From NCBI GenBank assembly GCA_018902385.1, contig JABSSW010000051.1, positions 62,001 through 126,000 of the forward strand: a stretch of DNA of 64,000 bases. The letters run 5' to 3'. Position 1 is the stretch's first letter. Each line of letters begins with the position of its first letter. The position numbers and the translations under genes are program-made. Of this stretch, positions 55,989 to 64,000 are shown in pieces. A model generated the notes under the pieces. The model was not told the DNA's origin. It did not search any database and saw only the letters and a list, made by a program, of their open reading frames with translations. Source of the DNA: Physcia stellaris (Eukaryota; Ascomycota; Lecanoromycetes; Caliciales; Physciaceae).

Positions 55989-58731
55989 TCACAGCCACCC
56001 AGCATCATCCGCAACTCCCTTCCCACCTCCCACACCTCCGCCCAGATCCAATTTCGGCATATCCAATCTCGGCGGCGCCTCCACCTTCCCCTTCTTCGGG
56101 CTCGGCGTCCGCACCACCGCATCCCTCCTCGGGCCCTCCCTCACATACTTGACATCCCATGCATCCTCCCTCGCAGCCCCAATCCAAGTCGTCAGCCCCG
56201 CATGCACGGCGCCATAGAATTTCTCCTTGCAAGTACGCAAAGAGGCGCCCATGCACTTCTCGAATCCGCTATCCCTGAGTTCTTGGCGGAGGGAATTGCG
56301 TTCCTCGAGGGTGGGGAGGGAGGCTAGGATGCCGTTCAGGAGATCGAGGTGGGTTGCGAGGTAGTTGGTTGCGTCCCATTCCACGCCGCCGATGTATGGC
56401 GCTGCTGGGACGGGTGGGCGATCACCTGGGAAGTTTCTGGTGCTGTAGGAAGCCATTAGATCGGGATTGTCAGGGAAGGGGACGATGTTGGTATGGTGGA
56501 GGAAGATCCAGAAGACTTCTTTTGTGACATTGACAATCTCGTGGCACCAGACGCGGTACGGTCTGGAGTGATAGATGGACGCTATGAAGCCCGGCGGTTG
56601 AGCTTCTTCTGGCTTTGAAGGATCCCGTAGGTAAGACAGGAGGGTGCGAGCGCGAGTTGTCAATTCTGCAGGAGGCGAGGCTGAGAGGTATGTAAACAGA
56701 AGGCTGATGATGATGCCGCGGGTGATGAACTCGCTGGGTCCTTTTCTCTCTTTGTCAAAGAGCATGCCCAGGAGCGTCGGGAAAAGAGTGGAGTGGATGT
56801 TTGGAAGCTCCTGGAGAGCAAGTGATGTCGTACATAAAGCCTTCAGGCATAACAGCGTTTCGTGTAAAAGGGTGTCTTCGTGGTCCTCTCTACATGTCTG
56901 TCAGTTTTATCCTTGCAAGCCAGCCTACATTGCACGTACCTCCATTCAACTTCAATAGTCCGGTACAGCAGATTCACGACAGCTGCCATGCCACCTTTAG
57001 TGATGAATGTATCGACCCACGATACGGCCTCATTGCGAAGCAGCTGACGAAGCTTCTGTATCCTCGCTATCTCGATAAGCTGGGGTTTCTGAACTTTGTG
57101 CAGATACGATATGTAATCTTCCGGCAGTGCCGGTTTTGGTACTCGGTTCACAAAAGAGAATACCTGCGCGGCAGCAGACGAAGTATTATCACTAGATTTC
57201 GCCCTGGAGTGCGAAACGGGTCTCGTTTTCTTGGTCGGAACGGTGTCTTTGCTACGAGTGAAGGTGAGACTTCTTGGCCTGCTTTTTTTGGGAGTCTCTG
57301 CTTGTTCCGCTTCTTCGTTAGTTTTTGACCTGTCTTCAGTTCTGGAGTGTTCCCCGGTCCCGGGCCTTTCAATTTGGCGATCGTCCACAAATTGGGAAGC
57401 AAATCCGTCAGCACTAGAAGCCGACCCTGATACAGAAGTCTCCTTCTTGATAAAGTCCGCCTTTATCTTGGTGTTCAGTGATCTCATCTTGTCTCGGACA
57501 TTTGGAGGAATATTCCTCGACTCCTGCTCATTTGTCAGCACGACGTTCGCTCATCCGATGTATACACATGAGAACTTACTAGTAGTGATTCAAACGCTGT
57601 CTCGATAGCCTTGGGGTCTAGTGGAGGCTCTGGGATTTGTTTATCGGTACCTATAGACACCTCTACATGGTGTGATTTGCCATCGAACGCCGCAACGGCG
57701 GCCATAACGCGAGACCCGCGTTTGGCTGCTTTTGCATCCCTTTCTCCAGCGTCTTCACTCCTTTGCTGCTCCTTGCTTCTTCTTTGACTTGATGACCTTT
57801 TCTCCATTGATAATCTCCCGCTATCACCATCGTTTGGCTGCTGGTGACCGGATAGTGGCCGCGGCTGGTCTTTGTTTTGTGCTCGTTGTTTCAGACCTGA
57901 GAGTGTCTCTGCAAAGGAGGTTTTCGATGCACTGGATGATAGAACTGCTGACTTTGGGCGCGGCTTAGGCTCGACCTTTCTGGATAATGTAGGCGCCTGA
58001 TAATCCATAAAGTTTCTGCCTTTCGAAGGAGAATACTCGGGAGCAGAGTATAGAGCAATTTCACTGGCGATGTCTCGGGCATCATTGAGTGGAATCTTGG
58101 TGGAATTTGCGTGGCCTTCGAACGGTCGAGATGCGAACTGGGCCCATATGGGTGGCGGAGCCATGTCTGCTGTAGGAGGTGGCGTCCTGTTCTCCTTATC
58201 CTTTGGTTGTGTTTTCCCTTCAGATGTCAAGTCTGTTGAGGACTTTGACCTGGACAGCAATGCAGACAGGCCTGTTGACGATTTGGTCTTTTTAGGCTTC
58301 TTTCCTCCTTGCTTCTCGGGTGACGACGTTTTGCGTGTCTTTGTCTTCTCGTTGCCCACTAAAGACTTCAGCGACACCGAACTTTTCGTCCTGATATGCA
58401 TGCCGAGGCTCTTGCCATCGTCCTCGTACACCTCGATTGGTTTTTGAGGGGAAATGCGTATGTGGTCGTTGTTGAGGCTCTGCTCCTTTAGTTGCTGCAT
58501 ACTATGAGGATGATCTGAAGGTAGGAAGTAGGGATGTGTTGTATTGCTGGTCTGGTTCGGGTTTGTATTCTCTTTCTTCTTTGGCGATTTGGTAGGGGAT
58601 AGGCTTGAGCCGTCCGATTGGTTACGCCCGGGATTTCGAGGGGTTATGATGGACTTCAATCTTGATGTCGCCATTTTCCTTGGTGATTCGGGGTTGAGCG
58701 TAGCCGATGAAGTCATGTTGGAAGCCATCAT
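55989..58731 (-). CDS. Formin-type GBD/FH3 domain protein lacking FH1 and FH2
   Basis: Exons 58731-57580, 57523-56940 and 56889-55989 join in frame to 878 residues. Residues 1-370 are Ser/Pro/Lys-rich (TPRNPGRN, SLSPTKSPKKK), apparently disordered. From about residue 370 the Rho-GTPase-binding and armadillo-like FH3 region begins: DPKAIETAFESLL|ESRNIPPNVRDKM, KADFIKKE, an insert, then PEDYISYLHKV, LRNEAVSWVDTFITKGGM, VVNLLYRTIEVEW, LHETLLCLKALCTT and FDKERKGPSEFITRGIIISL. The protein ends soon after SGFEKCMGASLRTCKE, with no Pro-rich FH1 or actin-nucleating FH2, and the region beyond (to 55489) does not contain one. Such stand-alone GBD/FH3 proteins exist in filamentous fungi as probable Rho effectors at septa or tips; that role is inferred. 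Confidence 0.82.
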
Positions 58732-60572
58732 GGGAAGATTGTGGCTCGGGACGTGGTCGGAGAATTGCAGCTGCGGGAAGCCTGCATACAAATTTGAGGG
58801 TTCACGATACTGCAGATTCCCACATCATCCAGTGACTGTTTCTCATCCCCCAAAAGACCATCGTGAGGCTCGAGAAAAGGGTTCACCGAGGCAGTAAAAG
58901 AGTCTTCCCAAATTGTCTTCAAGAAGGCGAGAATAACGCTAACGATCAACTAGCGAGGGAAAGAGTCAACAATCAGCTGCCGTTGGCTAGACGACCGGGG
59001 ATGTTCCGGGAAAGCCGAAAGGCTAAAAACGCGAACGCGTGTTTTTGGAGACGTGGCGTCCTACGGTCCATCCATTGTTATCAATCGGGTCTCCTTTGAA
59101 AATTTCTACCCCATATGCAGGAGATCTTAAGTACGCAAAGTCGACTACGGTGTGTCTCTGCTTGGATGCGAGCAATATTTGAGCAAGGGCCATCAAAGGG
59201 TGACACGACTCTGGAGGCTCACTACTCTCAAAGTTTGAAGAAATCGATCTCGTCCTTGTTGCTGTGCTCCTATATCTGCATACCCGTTACGGATAGCAGT
59301 TCGTGACTGGGGTTTGCTGACCCCCATGTGTATACGTCGACGTTCCTGTCATGAAACTACCATAATTGCTGTCAGCGATTCAAGAAGCCCATACCAGAAG
59401 TAGCTTGTTCCAACCTACGGGAAGACTCAGGGGAGTACCAAATTTTTCCTCATCTTAGCTCGCAAGGCGTTGTTGAAACGTGTTTGCGAGAGGTACCAAG
59501 TGCTCCTCGAACAGTAATTTTCGGCTTTATTACATCTTCTTCGTTTGCTCTTTCCCAGAAGGCAACATGTGCAATTGGACGGATACGCATATCAGTCTAG
59601 TACTCTCGAAGATTCGAAGACCGTACCATTCCGACTATACGTAAGGTTCAGCGTGAGGAACTTTTCGCCTCCTATCGACTTGTCCTGTCAGTGGATGAGG
59701 CAGTCTCGGCTTCAAGAGCCGATTCATTCATCGCAATTTGCAGTCATCCCTATAGATACTTTCTCACTTTCACAGGGTCATCGTTGATCTCTCAACTGAA
59801 TCTAATGGCGACAGCAGAGAATTTCCGACCTCAGTCTTGCAGAGACGCCCTATACCCTGGCTCCACATCCACCGAAATGTCGTGCCCGAAGGCCAGCAAA
59901 ACTGGTGCCGACCCCATGCTCGAAGGGTTGCTGAGTAGCAGCTTCCAGGGATCTCTCGCTTGGCTTGTGAAAACCTTGAATGGTCTTCCAGCGCATATTC
60001 TGGGCCACGTGTAGTGCGGGAATGCAAGGGACAACGACTCTAATTCAGATCTAAATTTTTCTGACTCGTTAAGATTATTTGTTATGCCAGAGACTGATAA
60101 GACGAACAGCCAGTCGACAATTTACCTCCGGTTGTCATAGGCATTCCCCTCGGAAGAAACGTACCTTATTCAGTTGCGGTTGATTCATCTGCCTACAATA
60201 TAGGGATAGAGCGTTTCATTCCCCACTGTTCAGGTTATATCTTTCTTTTTGTCAGTGTATTCCTTTTTGGGAGTTGACAATTGAGCTTGAATCAAGCGAT
60301 GGAGGCTTGGCACCCCACTTCCAGCTGCGTCACTAACTTCGCAATAAGGCTAAGGTACGGGATGAAAAGGCTGAAATGCATCAATCGGAGGATCTCGAAG
60401 GATCAAGGGTCGCACGCTCTAGGCCAGCAGGCAGAATGACGCTGCGATGCAAGAGTCTGCTGACATTTAGTATCGCTGGATGATCGAGAGAAGTGAGGTT
60501 TTTGGATATGAACACCTGACATCATTATAGCGGAATAATCTCAAGATCCTTGAGGGCACAACTATCGGTAGC
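58732..60572. other. 1.8 kb divergent intergenic region
   Basis: Between the GBD/FH3 gene (minus) and the GT8 gene (plus), so it holds both promoters. Several overlapping short frames at 58863-60034 lie on both strands; none has recognisable features. Confidence 0.5.
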
Positions 60573-61641
60573 ATGGCTGACTCCACAAACCCCGATGCGA
60601 CGCGGGTGGTAGATTCTGATAAAGGCATGTTGCCACTGAGCACGCGGCACCACTCTCAATACTGACCAGATGTAGTGTGGACAACACTTATAACCAACAC
60701 AAAATACCTCTCCGGCCTGCTGACCTTGAATTACTCTCTCAAGAAGTACGGATCAAAGTATCCGCTCGTAGCTCTATACACGGATACCTTCCCCGAAGAC
60801 GGCCATCATGCTCTCAAGATTCGCAACATTGCCAAAAAGCGAGTAAAGTACCTCTTGCCATCAACAGCGAAAGACTTCAGCAATGACCCGCGCTTCTACG
60901 ACTGTTGGAGTAAACTAACGCCCTTTTCCCTCGTCGAATACGAGAGGGTGGTGCAGCTGGACAGCGACATGCTTCTGCTGCAAAACATGGACGAGCTGAT
61001 GGATCTTCAGCTTGACCCACCAAATAGTGAGAACGAGACCGGCAGCCGAGTTTTCGCTGCAAGTCATGCTTGCGTATGTAATCCTTTGAAAAAGCCGCAC
61101 TACCCAAAGAATTGGTATGTAGAGAGAGGCCTTGTTTTCCGCTACAGTACCATGCGGACCTTTGGCTCATATCTTCAATAGGATACCAGAGAATTGCGCC
61201 TACACATCCCAACACCCCGATCCCGAGAGCGCCCAAACCCAAGGCGCACCCCCAACAACCGGACTGGGCATGCCCAACGGCGGTCTCCAGGTAGTTAACC
61301 CGTCCCAAAAGCTGTACGACCAGATCCTGCACAGCTTAACCTCCACCTCCAAAGTAGAAAACTACGAATTCGCGGACCAATCTTTGCTGTCGGACGTCTT
61401 CTGGGGCCGTTGGGTGCCACTGCCTTACACCTACAATGCACTGAAAACCCTCCGTTCCAAGGACGTGCACGCACCGATTTGGAGGGATGAGCGGGTGAAG
61501 AATATCCATTATATCCTCAGCCCGAAGCCGTGGGATGAGAAGCCTGGGGAGGAGAGCAATGAGACTCACGCTTGGTGGTTGGGGGCGAATGAGGAGAGGC
61601 TTGCGGCTGAAAGGGCGGGTGGTGTCGATGACGGGTTTTGA
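60573..61641 (+). CDS. GT8-family glycosyltransferase (glycogenin / galactinol-synthase-like)
   Basis: Transfers a sugar from a UDP-sugar; cytosolic relatives include glycogenin and galactinol synthase. Exons 60573-60624, 60676-61114 and 61182-61641 give 316 residues. After an 17-residue leader the core reads VWTTLITNTKYLSGLLTLNYSLKK, PLVALYTD, KVRYLLP-like VKYLLPS, the DxD metal-binding motif QLDSDMLLLQNMDEL (Asp113 and Asp115), FAASHACVCNP, NCAYTSQHP, FNGGLQV-like MPNGGLQVVNPS and DQSLLSDVFWGRW. The first intron is unusual: to join K|V correctly it must start with GC (AAAG|GCATGT) rather than GT; the second is ordinary. No membrane segment. The substrate and acceptor are not shown. Confidence 0.9.
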
Positions 61642-62845
61642 GGGATGAGTGGGATTTGAAGGAACTGGATTTGACTAAGAGACTTTATCTTTCTTTTCAT
61701 AGTAGATTTGTTGGATATGTGGTCACCGAGTCTTGGCATTGAATATGACCCTGCCAAGGGGCTGGAAATAGATGATCCGATCGTAGCGATATTTACCACT
61801 CCGTTTGCTCTCCATCAATAGAAAGATCGCTAAAGTGTATGGTGATGAAATGACTTTCGACGATGAGTTGATGTAGTTGTCAGCTCCATCACGAGAATAG
61901 TGATGCCATGAACTTTTGCCCTATCGCTGGCTTTTGATTTAACCATCAGCTCCCCTCGCGGAACTTCCTCGCAAATAATGATCACCTAGCTATGGAACGA
62001 GAATCTCCTCGTTCTTTCATCCATATAAACTTATCAATAAAAAAAAGGGGGGTAGGGTATATCGGCACGCATTTCCTGGAGAATCGACGAGTCTGCTCAG
62101 AGAATCTCGATTGGGTCAGATAGAGCCTTCTTGTGCTGATAAGTGGAGAAAAACTGCAATAATTGGAAATTGAATCAACAGGTTTGATAAAATGAAATAT
62201 AGTTTGGATTCTCAAGCATTCATCGCGACTCATTTCTCCGCAAAATCGAAACATCCTTGATGGATATATTATTGGGGACAGTAAATAGATGTCTATGATC
62301 AAAGTAGTTGAGATACGTAGATTTATCTATATATGTGCAAAACAGAACGTATCGTCCCCACAGCCAAGAGCAGTGTGGATGTTTCGATATGGAATGTTTT
62401 GGCAAAGACCCGAGTGGGGGCGCAGTATCTAGTGGGGCTGGGACGAATAGATCGTTCAGAAAACTTACCGAAGCATACCTCAAGTGCTATTATGAAAGCA
62501 GATGATGAGCCAGAGTCTTGGGCGAGTGTATATTAGTGCTGCGCCCTTTGAAAAGTGGTATTGGAGAAAAGCTGATGTCTCTTACGGTTCATCCCAGCTC
62601 CGCGACAAATTGGATGCGATCAGTGGAACATCCAAAACCTGACAGTTGTTGCCTGTCAGCAGACCCTTGTCCTGTCGCATTGCATGCGATTGAAGATTGT
62701 TTTGCTTTGAACGTCCCCAAAATTGGCGGAAGTCGTTGCTTACGGCCCTTTTGCGAGAGGTCTTCAAGCCATCAGAACTCTGGTCACCCAAAGGATATAT
62801 TGACACCACCTTGCTAGTTGAAACCAAAAATTAGATCGAGTCAGT
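61642..62845. other. Intergenic
   Basis: 1.2 kb; contains an AT-rich stretch around 61980-62350. Short frames only; no supported gene. Confidence 0.5.
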
Positions 62846-63499
62846 ATGGCAACATCAGAAGCGCCGACGCTTTCAATCACGCCGTCACTGTCACGATCAA
62901 CCTACAGCTTTTCCGAACCTCAGCCTCCAGAACTTTCCCTAACAGTCACCTCGAATGCCGACAAGCCGCTGACGGTATTCACCTGGCATAGGCCGCTCTG
63001 GCCCAAGCTGGCTCTTTGCCAACGACAATTTATCATCACAGACCTCACCGACAATGTTGAGGTGCCCCAGACATCCGTCCAAATCCAGCGTATGCCATTT
63101 ACTCGCATTCGTGGATCCTCCGACAATGTGTATTTCTTAACAATCATGCCTGGTACTCCCACAATTGTTTCAACACCATTCGGGCGTGGTACCGCCCAGC
63201 CTCAACCCAAAGCAGTGGCGCAACGAGGATGGGAGCTTGATAGCGAAGGGAAGGAGATGAAGACAAGGCGGAGCGTGCATACCCATGGTGTCGACGGTCT
63301 GGAGCCTGGACACCGCTATAGACTTGATGTAAAGCGAGTAGAGCTTTATGGCATGTGGTGGCGCTGGGGAAGTAAGGAGGATTACTTGGTTGATCCAGAT
63401 ACTCAGGGTGCTGATCGCATGTGGTCTCCAGAGCATTCTGAGCAAAGCCCACTCGAATTTGCGCCTATTGAGAGCATTGATTTCAGCGTCGAGAAGTAG
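62846..63499 (+). CDS. Beta-rich fungal protein of unknown function
   Basis: Single exon, ATG at 62846, 217 residues. Alternating hydrophobic strands (LSLTVTSNADKPLTVFTWHR, QFIITDLTD, TSVQIQRMPF, NVYFLTIMPGT) suggest a beta-sandwich, followed by GLEPGHRYRLDVKRVELYGMWWRWG, the sort of 'L-x-P-G-x-x-Y-x-v' strand found in Ig- or fibronectin-like folds. No signal peptide and no membrane segment, so it is probably intracellular. No motif recognised; I have seen similar uncharacterised fungal proteins by pattern only. Confidence 0.68.
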   Translation: MATSEAPTLSITPSLSRSTYSFSEPQPPELSLTVTSNADKPLTVFTWHRPLWPKLALCQRQFIITDLTDNVEVPQTSVQIQRMPFTRIRGSSDNVYFLTIMPGTPTIVSTPFGRGTAQPQPKAVAQRGWELDSEGKEMKTRRSVHTHGVDGLEPGHRYRLDVKRVELYGMWWRWGSKEDYLVDPDTQGADRMWSPEHSEQSPLEFAPIESIDFSVEK

Positions 63500-64000
63500 T
63501 CTACATGTATAAATAGCGCATGAACTCTGTGAGGGGAGCAATGTTACTTGGGGAGACTGTAATGATGTGCTTGTGTACTCGTGCGTCGCCCTAGCCCTCC
63601 CCCAAAGTTTAGACTACTCGTACTCGATACGAGCACTCCGTATTAGTGAAGCCTTCGTGGTAGCAATGGTTCTGGTTGATGCATTGGTTCAATTGACTAG
63701 AAACAACAATCTAGAAGGCGAGAATACGTCTCGTACGTCATATGGGAGTGCCAAGCTGATTGTGGTGCACGGGCCACATCTCGCCTAGAATACCCGATCA
63801 GGTCACGCATTATTGCCCTAGACCCTTAAGGTAATGCTCCCATATAAAGTAAGCTAACGAGCCCTAGCACCCCGAAACCCACCTGGAGGCTGTAGAACCA
63901 CATACTTTGTCGACCGTGAGATGGCCTTGCACTTGCCAGCTTCCTTCTTATTGCCCCTAGGACTTCTCTCGCGGTAGAGCTAGACCATTCTTAAGCAGGT
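63500..64000. other. Right edge, no supported gene
   Basis: 501 bases to the end of the window; the frame at 63567-63788 is short and featureless. Confidence 0.45.

Noticed and set aside
1-64000. Secondary-metabolite cluster, transposon or RIP-mutated repeat
   Set aside because: No polyketide, peptide or terpene synthase, no transposase or reverse transcriptase, no long repeats and no AT-rich block seen.
1-64000. tRNA or rRNA genes
   Set aside because: I scanned by eye for B-box-like GGTTCRANNCC with a paired acceptor stem and found none convincing; a covariance-model search would be decisive.

Overview
The window is nuclear DNA from a filamentous ascomycete (Pezizomycotina). Most genes are broken by short GT-AG introns of about 50-85 bases, genes lie close together on both strands, and the recognisable proteins are ordinary fungal housekeeping proteins. 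The sequence alone does not let me place it below that level. About 24 protein genes are well supported; two further candidates are weak. I see no tRNA, rRNA, transposon, CRISPR array, secondary-metabolite cluster or RIP-type AT-rich block.

Layout. 0-16 kb: 5' part of a glycerol-3-phosphate acyltransferase (minus, cut by the left edge), V-ATPase subunit a (minus), a 965-residue fungal protein of unknown function (minus), a G-patch splicing factor of the TFIP11/Spp382 family (plus), an SLC49-like MFS transporter (minus), GDP-mannose pyrophosphorylase (minus) and an OB-fold-like protein (minus). 16-30 kb: glycerol kinase (plus), a small Cys/His protein (plus), an unknown 289-residue protein (plus), an Apd1/Aim32-type thioredoxin-like ferredoxin (plus), Dlt1 (minus, frameshifted in this sequence) and a four-finger C2H2 transcription factor (minus). 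29.3-34.7 kb: a gene-poor 5.4 kb stretch. 34.7-48.4 kb: the tRNA 2-thiolation enzyme Ncs6 (plus), an F-box-like fungal protein (plus), the proteasome activator Blm10 (minus) and the GPI mannosyltransferase Gpi18 (minus). 48.7-64 kb: a Lys/Ser-rich protein, a single-pass membrane protein, an alpha/beta hydrolase (all minus), a DUF1295 steroid-reductase-like membrane enzyme (plus), a formin-type GBD/FH3 protein without FH1/FH2 (minus), a GT8 glycosyltransferase (plus) and an unknown beta-rich protein (plus).

The genes do not form one pathway. Two touch glycerol-3-phosphate (acyltransferase and glycerol kinase) and two touch mannose supply and use (Mpg1 and Gpi18), but they are separated by unrelated genes and I read this as chance. 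The points most worth a second look are reading-frame breaks at homopolymers in three genes (suggesting base-count errors or real mutations), unusual splice structures (7-base first coding exon of MPG1, a GC-AG intron in the GT8 gene, a C-terminal exon of BLM10 that alone carries the proteasome-docking tail), telobox-like TTAGGG motifs in several promoters, and a few conserved-looking proteins with no known function. I did not find a convincing new biological system.
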